From Takakia lepidozioides (Eukaryota; Streptophyta; Takakiopsida; Takakiales; Takakiaceae), in the NCBI GenBank assembly GCA_030704615.1, contig CM060733.1, positions 16,802,001 to 16,866,000 of the forward strand: a stretch of DNA of 64,000 nt, read 5' to 3'. Of the stretch, positions 1 to 11,655 are shown in pieces. The position numbers were made by a program, and so were the translations under genes. The notes below the pieces were generated by a model that did no database searches, was not told where the DNA came from, and saw only the letters and a list, made by a program, of their open reading frames with translations. The stretch's first letter is position 1. Each line of letters starts with the position of its first letter.

Positions 1-491
1 TGGGATGTCTTGTGGCACAGAGCCAAGAACATGGACCAGTATGGTCCAAAGGATGATTCCGGTTGGCCGGATGTGCATACATGTATTCTGTCGGCTGGAC
101 ATGCATTCTGTAACTACATGTGCACACACACACATTTCTTTCAAGGACAGAAAATAATATTGAAAGCACGAAATGCACAAAGAATCCTATGACTTCATCC
201 GAACACATACTCTTCGTGAACCCCACTTTACTTGATTCATGACATTAAACTTCAGTACTGGACACGAGCTCTTAGTAAGGACAACATACCCTTCTGAAGT
301 ACCAACGGTTACAGGATGCACCCCAAGGCTTCTTTGTCCATCTCCTTCTCCTCAATGACATACAAAGCCTTGAGCACTTCAGGCTCCACTCCAGATAAAA
401 GAGGCCTATCTATCTTCAGTCATGGCCCCCTTTCATTACTATTGTACTGTACCCATGTCAGCGCTTCTTTTTGTCTACAATAACATTCTTT

Positions 492-3400
492 TACTCTATG
501 TCAGAACAACAATTGTCTGTAACCAGTTTGTCAACAGCTGCATGGAGCAGTTTGACAAATTCAGTTGAAGACATATTCTGCTGGGTAATAAGTACATGAC
601 CTCCAGGAGAGTTTAATATCACACAAAACCCTTATGATTCACACAACCGGAGTCTGATCCATATACTGCATCATTTATCCGTCTTGCAACACAATTCAAT
701 TTGCGAATGAAAAGTTCCTGTTAAGTGAAGAGGTACAGGTTGTGGATTGCTTTGAACTTTCATACGACCTTCCTGCACAAGTCAACCAGGAGTCAGTGCC
801 CACCAAGCTTTGATGTCTCCACATTTATGAAGGCATTGCCCATCAAGTAGGAAGGCCAAGTCTAAAGACATTAAGGCAAGGCATACAAGTGGGGTACATG
901 CAGTGCAGTGAAATCAACTACACTGAGGAGGTCTGATTTGAACAGCCTACTTTGTCTCCCACTTATACATTTTAACCTTGAAGTGAGGGTGTATGTCATT
1001 ATACTGAAACTCCTACCACTATCCTTAGAAAAACATACATGCAGTAATATATATTGTAGACTGATATGACAATACTGTGTTTGCTCTACAGCCACAAGCA
1101 CCATGGAAAAAACGTAACCACACATCGAAACAGCAGTACATCAAATGTAGGCAATCAGTTACACATCCACTCATAGCATACATAAACACGAAATACAGAC
1201 ATTGCAACTCAGTACAAAGACAAACCGCTACTCCATGCATACAAGTGCACGGGTTGGAACAGTGCTTAGAGGAAACCACAGGAAACAAGCACCCAACAAA
1301 AGCAGCAACCACACATAAGAAAATCAAACAAAAGGCATCCAACAATGAGAGACAATAAACAAACAAATCAAACCCAATGCAAACACGATCCAAACAGAAA
1401 GACTTCTACCACATAGAAAATCACTCGATCCATCAGCAGGGGAAGGGAGTGTTTTATAAAATAGAGAAGTGCATTACAAATAAGCGTGCACAAGGCACAT
1501 GCCATGACGTCCAGACCCCGACAAAATTCCTAATGTGCTCAGCAAAATGGTCATCTTAATCTCCATCTTAACCTCCAAAATGAGAAGCACAGGGGATTTA
1601 GGGTCCGTGTTGTGCCATTTTAGCAACCCTGCTGGTACAACAATGAACCCAGAGAATGAAACCTGAATTCTGTCATGTAGGCAAAGTAGGTCTATAAAAC
1701 GTAGCTAACAGTCTCAAGTCTCAACCTTTTTGAACCAGAGGCTGCCAGACTCTCTGTTGCAATTGTACTAACTTTGCATTAATTCAGATACCACTCTCTG
1801 TACAGTGTTGGCTGATGGTTGCATGACATTTTAGACCAGCAGACAGGGGACCTCTAATTTAGTCATCTTGTGCCTCAAACATGCAAGAGAAATCTTTAAT
1901 GTGTGTTCGAGACACATACACTTGCATGCCGCTGCTGAAGCGGAAGGTCCAAAACAATGTTTGAGTGAATTGGACAGTCCGATCCCTACATTGCAAAATA
2001 TGTGCATATTACTCTTCTCAACTTGTGAGATAAGGATGTTCAAGCAGCTGATAAGAGTTTTCCTTAGAAGTACAGGTCAACAGCCTCATGGTAACCCTTA
2101 TTTTAACGGAGAACATCACTGCAGGGCATCAACTCTGGCGCTCCATCAGTCAGCTAGCACCTGGCTGACAGGTGTCTCTGCGTCACTAGCATTTGTGAAG
2201 TCCGTAGACTATCCAAGTATTACAACTCATAGACATATGACTCAAGATAAAAGGATGATATACCACTTACACAGGGACGGCGAAGGACAGAGTGCTTGCA
2301 TTATTGCTCTCAGATAGGCAAAAAACATTTCCAGAGGAGGGGGGCCTGAATGGTTGATTGAAGAATGAGGCCAATAGATGGGACCTGAAGCAGCAATTGG
2401 TCCTGCAAAGGCATAGAATCAGGTTGCTCATCCTTGTTACGCAAGATCTACGAATTAAACTCTATCTTGGCAATTAAACTACAACATTTTCAGTGCACAT
2501 TATACCTTGACTGTCGGGAGAATCTCCAACACTTCTGGTAGGCCTTGAACCATGGTGGCTGATGAATCACAACTGCTTTTCAAGTCTCCTGGGAAAATAG
2601 CCTCCTGCCTTTCTTCACCAGCTCCCTCATGTTGCTCAGAGTCCAAAGAAGAGGACGCTTCTCCACCTTTGGCATCTTTTGCAGCTAGTACAGGGTCACT
2701 ACGGCCAACTGGTGCACCATTTGTCCCTCCTGCACTGACTACACCATTCTCTGGAGGCAGCTGTGGGTGCACTTGATCTTGTTCCTTGTTATCCTCACAC
2801 ACAACTTCTAAAACAGGAGTGTTGATAGGAGAGTCATTGGCTTGTGGGCATGTCACACCTCTGTCATCTTCACTGACTAACCCTGCACTGGAGTTCACTG
2901 CTCCACAGCTTGCACTGTGTTCAACTGTTTCTTGAGAAATCCCCCCCCACTTCTTGAGCAGCTACCCCCTATTGTCCTGCATGCAAAGAAGAAGATGTTT
3001 CACCTTCAACGTCATTTACCGATCATTGAAGCTTCCTGGACTGTATGATGGCAAAGTCCTGATGCGATGGATGTACTTCTTGCATTCATGGGGCATGCAT
3101 GATGGATGCGTGCAAAGTGTGGCACTGTTTTGGCGAGCCCCAGGTGTAGTGGGAAGGGGGGGACCGCCTGGCGCGGCGACCGCGGGCCGCGGCGCTGCCG
3201 CGAGGGGGGGGAGGCGGAGGGCGGGGGTGGGGGCCACGCAGGCAGGCCCGCTGAGGCGGCATTGAACTCCCGGGCCTCTTTTATCACTTGCCAAGTTTTA
3301 CACTGCAGAGGGATTAATACTGAACTTAAGAGGATCATGCTTTGAAAAGTTATCAGGCCTGCCTTGGAGTACGCATCTGCTGTGTGGGTCGACAACTCCA

Positions 3401-3809
3401 AACATGCTAAATCTCTAGAATCCATTCAGGTTGAAGTGCTCGAAGAGAGCTTGTCAGCGTGCTCTAGAATAGCTAATGTACCTGCCCTTGGCACTAGACT
3501 GAAATTTAAGCTCAGGGCAGGAAACCTAACTTTGAACAATAAACCGATGCAGTGCACGGGGTCTATGGGCATAAGGCCACAGAAAATAACGTCTTATGAC
3601 TCAAATCTGAAGCCTCATGAGTGAGTTTCCTCAGTAATGAGGATGCACAGAGCCCCATCGCACTACACAAATAAGTCGAATCATCATTTTGAGAAAGAAA
3701 ATAAGTGTAGCAAGCAATTCCGAAGTGGACAAAGAGACACACTTACCACAAGCTCCTCCAAAAGAGTGCGTACGCCATTCTCAAGTAGTTGGTTCTCATC
3801 CTGGACCAT
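492..3809 (-). CDS. Unrecognised three-exon gene, last exon with two compensating frameshifts
   Basis: Exon 1 is 3809-3747, starting MVQDENQLLENG and ending at a consensus GTG/GTAAGT donor. Exon 2 is about 2961-2506, polar and rich in Ser/Glu/Pro, after a GTAG acceptor and ending AAG/GTATAA. Exon 3 is 772-492, after TTGTGCAG. All three junctions are phase 0, which supports one gene of about 265 residues. Exon 3 reads well only if one extra T near 690 and one missing T near 625 are allowed. It then encodes a compact domain containing NSPGGHVLITQQN and ends at a TAA at 494-492. Another coding-looking stretch (PLLSGVEPEVLKALYVIEE, 413-314) lies downstream and could be a further exon. I recognise no family. 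The frameshifts sit next to short T runs, so they may be assembly errors rather than decay. The 5' end faces the UPF0014 gene. Confidence 0.42.
773..2505 (-). other. Intron 2 of the unrecognised gene
   Basis: No convincing coding segment is visible on either strand. The open frames here have irregular composition and no domain signal. The segment is bounded by a good donor at 2505-2504 and acceptor at 774-773 on the minus strand. Confidence 0.4.
3150..3260. other. GC-rich block inside intron 1
   Basis: This short stretch is almost pure G/C with runs of G, in strong contrast to its flanks. It contains repeated GCGGCGACCGCGGGC-like strings. It sits beside the LINE relic inside the first intron of the minus-strand gene. 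No function is evident. Confidence 0.6.
3260..3600 (+). mobile_element. LINE (non-LTR retrotransposon) relic, reverse-transcriptase C-terminal part
   Basis: With one in-frame stop, the plus strand encodes the thumb and C-terminal signature of LINE reverse transcriptases (RPALEYASAVWVDNSKHA, then a lEsiQ-type motif). It then passes to a block sharing [12 protein letters not shown] with the LINE copy at 52816-53274. The element is truncated at both ends and lies antisense within intron 1 of the minus-strand gene. It is a dead relic. Confidence 0.75.
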
Positions 3810-4324
3810 CACGCTCGCAGACGGACTGCTGGGTACGATCGACCTCCGCCATCGCGACCTCCATCGCGGAAGCTCTGCCTTCTCCCGAAGAGCGACAGTG
3901 AGATGGGTGGGAACATCCATCCGTGAAACTGGATGTGTAGCGTCATTCGTTCATTGAGGAGGCATGCAGCACTGCTTCTTCTCTCCTGAGGTGCGAGATG
4001 CTGAGTGTTGGGAGGGCGGAGCTGGGGCAGATATGATCTGTGGCCACACAAGGATGATGGCAGTTGGATGTTATCCGGATCTTCTGCAACACAGATCCAG
4101 ATGCGGCCTTCATGAGGAAAAACCCTCCCTGGATACACCTTCTGGAGGAAGAGAGAACCAAAATTGGGTTGCGGAGGCAGCCTGTAGGGAGAATGCAAGG
4201 GAGATACGAGAGAGACCGGGGAGAGGGGTTTGGAGCAGGAAATACTGGTAGACGAAGAGACAGAGTTGCTGATTTGGAGCTACAGCTTGACAAAGTACTT
4301 TGAGGGGAGAGAGGAAGGCGTAAA
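3810..4324. promoter_or_regulatory. Divergent intergenic region between the two head-to-head genes
   Basis: The minus-strand gene starts at 3809 and the plus-strand permease at 4325, leaving 515 bp as a probable shared promoter. I see no clear TATA box at the expected distances. Open frames here are short and overlap on both strands, so none is called. Confidence 0.4.
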
Positions 4325-5158
4325 ATGGAGAGCAATCAAGTAGCGGTGGGTTTGAATTTGGACTGGGCAAAGATTTGGGAGGACTTTGCAGGTGGGATGT
4401 TGAAGCCTGTGCTGGCGCTTTGCGTGGTAGTGGTAGCGATTGGTGTCTCATACTCTCAACGGCTTGGAATTGAGAGTGAGATGGCGTACTCCATCGCCCG
4501 TGCCTTCATACAACTCTCCATTATTGGGTTTGTCCTGGAGTTTATCTTCAATCAGTCCAATGTGGTCTGGATCTTTCTGGCTTATGCCGTTATGGTCTCA
4601 GTGGCAGGCTACACCTCAGGAAAGCGCGCTAAGCATGTACCAAATGGAGGGTATGTGTCGACAGCAGCCATTTTTGTTGGCACAAGCTTCACCATGGCTC
4701 TGTTGGTGGCATTGAGAGTATTCCCATTCACACCACGTTACATTATCCCAGTAGCAGGCATGATGGTTGGTAATGCCATGACTGTGACAGGCGTGACCTT
4801 GAAACGCATGCGAGAAGATATGCGGCTGCAGCAGGGATTGATTGAGACAGCGTTAGCACTTGGGGCCACCCCCCGGCAGGCAGCGTTTAAGCAAGTTCGG
4901 CGGGCTCTTGTTGTAGGTCTTTCACCCACTCTTGATAATGCAAAGACAGTTGGTCTGATCTCATTGCCAGGGGCAATGACCGGTCTCATTATGGGCGGTG
5001 CCTCCCCTTTGGAGGCCATCCAGCTCCAAATTGTTGTCATGAATATGTTGATTGGGGCATCCACCTTCAGCGGTGTGTTGGCTACCTATCTGAGCTGGCC
5101 CTTTTTCTTCACCAAAACTTACCAGCTTGAAACCAAGGTGTTCATGGCTGAGAGCTAG
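4325..5158 (+). CDS. ALS3: UPF0014 family membrane protein, ALS3/STAR2-like ABC transporter permease
   Basis: An intact 277-residue frame with no intron, about the length of Arabidopsis ALS3. Hydrophobic segments lie near residues 28-45, 62-80, 83-99, 110-129, 139-157, 207-228 and 235-258, giving about seven membrane spans. Family hallmarks are the RAFIQLSIIG segment after span 1, the P-V-AGMMVGNAMT loop, the ALGATPRQA cytoplasmic helix and the VGLISLPGAMTGLIMGG signature. In Arabidopsis and rice this protein forms a half-molecule ABC transporter with a separate ATPase (STAR1) and is needed for aluminium tolerance; rice STAR1/STAR2 moves UDP-glucose. The start ATG at 4325 directly precedes the expected N-terminus. 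Lack of introns could be ancestral or reflect retroposition. The ALS3 symbol is by family resemblance only. Confidence 0.93.
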   Translation: MESNQVAVGLNLDWAKIWEDFAGGMLKPVLALCVVVVAIGVSYSQRLGIESEMAYSIARAFIQLSIIGFVLEFIFNQSNVVWIFLAYAVMVSVAGYTSGKRAKHVPNGGYVSTAAIFVGTSFTMALLVALRVFPFTPRYIIPVAGMMVGNAMTVTGVTLKRMREDMRLQQGLIETALALGATPRQAAFKQVRRALVVGLSPTLDNAKTVGLISLPGAMTGLIMGGASPLEAIQLQIVVMNMLIGASTFSGVLATYLSWPFFFTKTYQLETKVFMAES

Positions 5159-6175
5159 AGATTGTTGTCGAAGTTCACACACATGGAAGGACTGGAGGAG
5201 GGGCAGAGGAAACAGAAACAAACAGAGAGAGGTTCTTCTGAAGGCGGCAGAGGTCAGCAGGGGTACAGATGTGAGTATGTAGTATGTTTAGGTCAGGCTG
5301 CATTGGTCAGCTTCACAACAACCCTTTCTATCAACCAGTGGTTGTCTGCAAGCTCTCCACAAGTGTAAGCCGATGTCTGTAAGTGACGGTTGTGTCGTTG
5401 AATGGGGGCGTGGTGAAACTTAAATGGAGTATAAGGACTACTCCAGACATCTCTTTAATGAAAGTTTCCTTTTTTGACATTCCTAGAGAACAAAGATGGT
5501 AAGGGTTTGCATGAAGCAAACTCTTATTGGGCTAACAGCAGGTTTGGAATTGTGCCCCTGCGAAGTACCCCAAAATCCTTGGCCATGTCCGTCCCTGGTT
5601 GGAGTATGTTTTGAGTTTTGAATTTCGGCCCTTATGTGGGCTTGGGCCCTATGTTGCCTTGTCTTCCAGAAAAGGTGGAATGAAATATTTTGCGTCATGC
5701 TGTGATTAAGTCCAAATCAAGTACATGTTTAAGAGGTGTTTTATTGTATGGTTGTTTGATGGGTTGGAAGGTCCTAAGTGATGCAAGAACTGCAGCTCAG
5801 ATTCCCTTTGTTATACAGGTTTGCAAGACAAAGTGAGTGAGTGTAGGTAGTGAAACTGAAAAAAGCCATGGGTTGTCTATGGTGATAGCCACTCGCTCAC
5901 TTGCCTGGAATCATCAAGATAAGGACAAGTCCTTAGTCACCACATGAAAGAGAAAAACATGGTGGGAGTTACAATTAATTCTTGCCTCCTTCACTGCCGA
6001 GGCACTACTGAAAAAGCTACCCCGCAAGTCATAACAATTTGTTCATTGGGGTCTTTCACAAAGTTTCTATAAAACTTTTAATGGATCTTCTCAGGCATTC
6101 TAAAGGAATCAGAGATCTCCCAGCTAGTCTCTTTCCTTTTGTCTCTTTGGGTCAAACCTTTCAACCCTCATTTCA
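5159..6175. other. Intergenic region between convergent genes
   Basis: It holds the 3' flank of the permease gene and the 3' flank of the minus-strand peroxidase. No gene, repeat or RNA is evident. Confidence 0.5.
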
Positions 6176-8146
6176 CTAGTTCACTATACGGCAATTCCTT
6201 CGGATCTCTCCTTGAGAGCCTGTCAAAGCGCCAATGCTCGCCATTTTCACCATAGACCTCGCAAAAAATTTAGGGAAGGGGAAATTCGGATTCACACTTT
6301 GGATTCGAATCATGTTGTGTGCTTGGGGGTCAGTAAGAAGAGTTGCATCTGACTCAAGAAGTCCTCTATTGTTTAGAACAGCATGAAAGTATTTATTGTC
6401 AAATTGTCCTGGGGTGTACGGGTCCATGCCGATCAATGTGGCAGAACTTCCAGAAGGGCATTTTGCCTTGAGCTGGGGGACGTAGGTAGGGTCTAGAGAA
6501 GGGTCGGAATCTCCAATCCCCGTAAAATTATAAAGTCTCTTCTGTAGGTTAACACAATGCGTATTGCCAATTGTGTGTGCACCTGCATTTGTCCCAAATC
6601 CATCAAGAGATGAGTAAACAAATATACTAAGGGTTGTTGCAGCAGATTCCGAACATAGATTTCTTAAACGTCTGATTTGATGACATAGAAGGATCAAGGA
6701 GAGCACTGAGACCAGTCTTGACAGATATCTATGATCTAGTAGAGCCCATTGATTTGCTTATATGCGACATCCAAAAACTTTAAATCTAGACTTTCCAATG
6801 TTACGTTCTATGGTTTTGTAGAGTTCTTTGAAACATTCCTTGAAGGTTTTATGAGAATGTATTCCGCTAGATCTTTGATGCATGCGAGTACATGCAACAG
6901 TAATTACAAGCATGCAGAAACTCCATAAGTCATCTTGTATCGGTGTGCACTATACCTGAAAGGATGACAAGGTCATCTGCCCCAAGACCTTTGTTTTGGA
7001 AGCTCTGGAGAAGTTGTGAATAGTTCGCTGTGGCAGGAGGCAGGTTGGCCGTAGCTTCAGTTGCCAGAGAGACTCTGCCGTCCATACGACCAGTCGTAAC
7101 GTTCCATAAGTACTCGGCCGTACAGACCTGCACATGCACTATCGATCCGGTTAGTATTGTCAACAACTCGTAGGTCCTAAAGTTGTGGCAAACTTCCAGG
7201 ATACATTACTCTTTCTCTATGAAAATATGTAATCCATCCACAGCGTCAACCTGGATAATCATACGAGGTAATCTCATTTCACAGTTGAAAGCTCTTATCT
7301 CTCTATCCATGTGACCTGTGTGATTTGTGAAAACCTGCTTACAAACTTGGTTGAGCTTGTAAATTTACCAGGGAAAGGGCATCTCGAGCTACAAGAGCAA
7401 TAATATCAGCGCACGATACAATATCAGGGCACACATTCTCCACAGCTGTCTTGGCAGCATCAATCACTTCGAAGCCACGTAGCGAATTTTTGTTTATCGG
7501 TGCGTCCTTCTCCGCACTGTTGGTGGGTGTTGAATCGATAAGGACGGACCCATCCGCCCCCTGTACGTGCAAAAACACTTCTTAAAAGTTAGTGAAGAGT
7601 CATTTGGGCACTGTTTTTTCGAAATAAGACATCATCGTCTACGTTCGTCATAAATAATCATGCACACTTTTTCGAGTCAGGTCGAGCTTCCACAGAGCTT
7701 ACGCACCCAAATACTTCTGGACACCTTGCATGAAGTATATAGGATGAACAAAGACAATCATGATTGAACTTTAACTATATCAGCTCTAAAAATACAAGAA
7801 TAGGACAATTAGAGATTGGTCATTGGAAATTTGCTGAAAATAAATGCTTATCCACCAATGCACACACCCCAACAAAAGCATCGTGAAATTGCAGTCGCAG
7901 AAGTGAAGCAGCGAGTGTGGGGTCAGCCGAGTAGGCTGTTTTCGTGGCAGCGTAAATCAAATTCTCTGCCTGAGGACAAGATCTCTGGTAAAATCCAACT
8001 TGCAGACTAGGAGGTCCTGGAAATTCAGCATGGACTCTGCCACGACCTCTAACGTCCATAGAAATCACTAGTACAAGGATCATTGATAGTATTCTGAATG
8101 TGCACGGCGGTATTATCTTTGTTGTGTTGCTCGCCATGATGATCAA
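6176..8146 (-). CDS. Class III (secretory) plant peroxidase, four exons
   Basis: Exons are 8146-7868, 7560-7369, 7127-6956 and 6582-6176, all with GT/AG borders; the spliced frame is 349 residues. Residues 1 to about 40 form a signal peptide ending near VHA, so the enzyme should be secreted. Such enzymes use H2O2 to oxidise phenolics in the wall or apoplast. Distal Arg and His are in RLQFHDAF, the proximal His is in GAHTIGNTHC, and VSCADI is present. Six of the eight conserved cysteines remain (SCP, VCPDIVSC, NTHC, AKCPS, RNCRIVN). The pair normally forming the C44-C49 disulfide is Ala in both places (FHDAFVGGADGS). The usual GGP before the GRRDGR-type motif is replaced by CTAE, and that motif reads GRMDGR. 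Intron positions are the classical ones of the family. It appears intact. The 5' flank has a TATA-like AATATAAG (8171-8178) and a W-box TTGACC on the coding strand. Confidence 0.95.
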
Positions 8147-9359
8147 TGGACTTTTTGGCGTTGTGGTCTCAATATAAGGTCAACTGATTCTGCAGTTTCC
8201 ATCAACTTATTGTTATTAAAAACCACCACGATCCAACGTTATGTACCTTAAAAGAAAAACTCTCGACCTGTACAATATTGTCTTATGAGAGTCTCACAGA
8301 TCCGAGCTTATACTTAGAAGGTGCCAATATGAGCTGAAAATGTTGAGTCTTTATGCAAATCCACCATCCTTTTTATATGAAGAAACTCGTAGACTTTCCT
8401 CGACACATCGCTAGACTATTTATCGAATTTTATGACCGCCTCCATTGTTTCTATTTTCATTTGAGAGTTGATTCGACCACATTCTCCACTTTTGGTTTGT
8501 TATGCATTTTGCAGGGAACCTCTTGTAGCGGAGCCGCTCCATTTTTTTTTTTAGTAGGGAAACACCTGGGAGCCACATCAAGAGAGTTTGCCATATTTCG
8601 CCACGTGGCATGTCTTCTCGGCTAGAGCCCGTCCAATATTTTGAAAAAAGGTATCTTGGAAAAATAGATAGGGATAAATAGCATCCATTGTACCTACCGA
8701 GATACCTTTTTGGATGAGACGTGGTATCTTGTGAGAACAGCGTGAGCATGCTCACGTGAGCACAACCCACGGTCATAGGGGTTAAATGTTTTCAAACCAC
8801 GGTCATAGGAATTACATGTTAATAGGCATGGTGCACATGAGTACCTTCAGTTTTATTTTCTCAGTGCGAAAATAACTTTTCTAGGGCTTAAACTGCCGAT
8901 ACCCGAACTGAAAACCACGATTTTTGTTTTTCTGGGGTTTTCTGGGGTATCCAGTTCGCATAACGTGAGGAAACCCCACGCCTATAGGGTAACATGTTTA
9001 TCGTGTATAGGTGTTACTTGTTTCTTAAGTGATGCCGTGAGGGCCTATGTGAGCAGTTAAAAAAAGTTTCGCAAAGTTTTTAGTGTCTCAATTTTAGTTT
9101 CACTGGAGAATATTCGAAAGGCATCTAGGAAATATCCTTAATATTTGCTTGTGCTCAGGTGAGCATGTTCACGTGCTACCCAACCTCTTTAGGGAGTTTT
9201 ATAGAGAAAATTATTTAGTATATAAAGGGAAACAATTGGGAGCGACAGCTCACAAATCAGGCCCCTTAGTTATAGTGAGGCGAGAAAATAACCTATTTCA
9301 CAGTAACCTCACCGTAAAGGCTTTCGTATGGGACACACACCCAAGGGAAGGGGTATAGA
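8147..9359. other. Upstream region of the peroxidase gene, no gene seen
   Basis: It contains a G-box CACGTG near 8602 and two near-identical copies of CCACGGTCATAGG at about 8768-8810. The segment 9246-9281 has a near-identical inverted copy next to the LTR at 20988-21022. No supported coding region. Confidence 0.45.
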
Positions 9360-9379
9360 GCATGTTGGGCGGATCTACC

Positions 9380-9700
9380 CCTTTTTTTCATATACGCCGG
9401 TTCCGGATATTAAAACTTTTTAGTTTAGATATCCGCCGGTTCCAGGTATTACCAACATGACAAACAGTGGATCCGGGTATACATCCGGTCATTAAGTTAG
9501 GGCTGAGATCTGCCAGATATTGACGGGTATTGGCCGGATATCCACTGGGTATTACACCGGGTATATGATTTGTTTTTTTGTATTTTCATATTCGCCGGTT
9601 ATGCATCTAACCCGGATACTAAAAAACGTCGGTTCCGGGTCCAGATACATTGATATCCGGGTTGATATCCTGCAATTGGTCATCCCTAGGTTAGAGCCGG
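9380..9700. mobile_element. Possible non-autonomous hAT-like element with CGGATATCC/CGGGTAT subterminal repeats
   Basis: The stretch has many short copies of GGATATCCG, CGGGTAT and CCGGTTCCGG in both orientations, a pattern typical of subterminal regions of plant hAT elements. A TAGGGCTGAGAT-like left end (about 9497) and an inverted TCATCCCTA right end (about 9689) are candidate termini. The flanking 8-mers do not match, so boundaries and class are uncertain. Confidence 0.3.
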
Positions 9701-10380
9701 TCATCCAACTATGTAGTCAAAACGTCATAAATATGAAATATTTAAAATACACGTATACGCCAAAATTCATTATGACGAACCTTGTATACATACACTTTAG
9801 GTTAGTTGTTATCATGTTTCATCTTGCATCATCGAGGGCAGCTAAGGTGTGAGCAGAACCTGTGAGCAGATTCCCTGACGCGTGAGCAGATTGTAAGCAT
9901 GAGCATATTACTGATGCGGACCCTAAAAGCAAGGGAACAAGTGAGCCTATTGCTGTTGATGCTAACTCCAATGCAAGGACGCAATCTCCTCTCGATCGGA
10001 TCGAAGACAGACAGGCTCCATGACGATAAGATGACACGAAAATGCGATGAAAAAATTTCGTTTGGGATGAACGTAAAAAGGAGTGGATGAACGTTAGATG
10101 AGTTTTGGATGAAAAATTACCTAGACGAGTAAACCATGGATGACTGCGACAACATGTATCATCAGGGATCAACATGCGCGTGGAAGCATGCATTAGTCAA
10201 GGACAGCTTAATTCGCAGCCCATGGAAGCACATGTCAGCCCGGGATAAAACCATAGGGGGGTTCATTTTTGTGCAGGAAAGCAGGCATAAAGGTGCCCTC
10301 AATGGCAACTTAATTCCGACCAGGGGCACATGACATTTCAACATAGGGAGCACATGCCTTACCGGTAAACATGTGTGTGG
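9701..10380. other. No gene seen
   Basis: Short repeats of GTGAGCAGA at 9848-9895 and a run of GGATGAA motifs near 10065-10125. Nothing coding is supported. Confidence 0.4.
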
Positions 10381-10394
10381 AGGGGCTGCAGAGT

Positions 10395-10891
10395 AAGGTG
10401 TCGTCAACGACATCTTAATTCCCAGCCCTGTCCCAACCTAATAATTGAACCCAACGAAAAAAAAAAAAAAAAAAAAAAAACAAAAGGTATCGATGATGAT
10501 ACCTTAATCCCCAGCCCTGTCCCAACATGAGAATTGAACCCAACAGACCAAAAACAAAAACCCCCCAAAATTGATAAAATTGATGCATTGGTGCATTCAC
10601 GAAAGTGGAGCCATCACGAAATATTGAAGTCATTCAGCATAGTGGAGTCAGCGTCAAAAATTGAACTCCTTGAGAACACCTCACATTTCAACTATCATAT
10701 CTTGCTGTAGAAGTTCCCCACCTTCACTAGCCACACCATTTGGGGTGAATGGTATCTACAAATTGCTCGGACTACATAACTTATGATTCGTTGTCATGTC
10801 ATTCTTCCAGGTGACCATAAATCCATGTTGGGTAAACACCATGTCTTTTGCTTGCAAAGCAGGGATTGGGTTCATTTGCAAGTTTTCCAAG

Positions 10892-10922
<31 letters not shown>

Positions 10923-11100
10923 CCGAATATGTCAAATTAAGGTGTCATCAACGACATCTTCATCTGGCTGGTCTTCTGGTGTGCTATTTGGGGTGCATGA
11001 CATCGATAAATTGCTTGGACTACATAATTTATGATTCATTGTCATGTCCTTCTTCCAGGTGACCAGAAGTTTGCTCATTGGTATACGATTGTAGGAGTCC
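10395..11100. repeat. Cluster of diverged direct repeats with two long A runs
   Basis: A module of a small hairpin (GGTGTCGTCAACGACATC and variants) followed by CCCAGCCCTGTCCCAAC and ATTGAACCCAAC occurs at about 10395-10455 and 10484-10545. A third hairpin copy is at 10936-10962. A separate block of about 95 bp ending CTTCCAGGTGACCA is present at about 10735-10822 and 10985-11070. A runs of about 24 and 31 bases lie at 10457 and 10890. The A runs suggest retroposed pieces; no internal promoter of SINE type is certain. Confidence 0.55.
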
Positions 11101-11655
11101 CAGGACGCCACGGTTTCTACCTTTCTTTGCCAACCCGGAATTTTTTCCCAAGTCCTCCAACAGATTTTCATTTGTTATCTTTTGCGGAGGCTAGAGCTAC
11201 GGAATATAGTCTACTAGCATCTCCCCCTTCTGTGCTTCACAACTTTTCTGTGTAGAGCAGGGCTAGCGTATTTTTGGACAATTCTGCCTTCGTTTTGAAC
11301 AGTAGCTCATGTAGCAGTGGATCTTCTTTGTCGGAATGAATCGCATGTTTTGGAACGTTTATTTATGAAGCACGAGTTCATCTCTCTGTCTTCTTTCCAA
11401 TTGGGTGTGAGCCTCACTCTCAACCATCTATACATGTGAAAATGATAAGTAACCCATCCTCAATCAATTCAGCAATGTGGATTCATTGTTGCCAACATAC
11501 TCTAGAATACACTACACTACATGTATTTCATTCATCCATGTCTCATTCATCATACCAACATTCATCCTCCATTCATCTTTCATTCATCCAAGCAGCATCC
11601 ATACCCGAGCTTGTAATTCTAACCAGTCTGCGCAGTAATAGGTCTTTTAAGTTGA
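11101..11655. other. No gene seen; CATTCAT-rich flank of the inverted gypsy-1 half
   Basis: Contains a short array of CATTCAT-type repeats at about 11525-11595. The right edge is the break in the gypsy-1 reverse transcriptase. Confidence 0.4.

Noticed and set aside
1868-2317. 150-residue open frame on the plus strand
   Set aside because: No domain, irregular composition, and it lies within the intron of the minus-strand gene.
3016-3425. Antisense frames over the GC-rich block
   Set aside because: Pro/Ala/Arg-rich shadows of GC repeats and of the LINE relic on the other strand.
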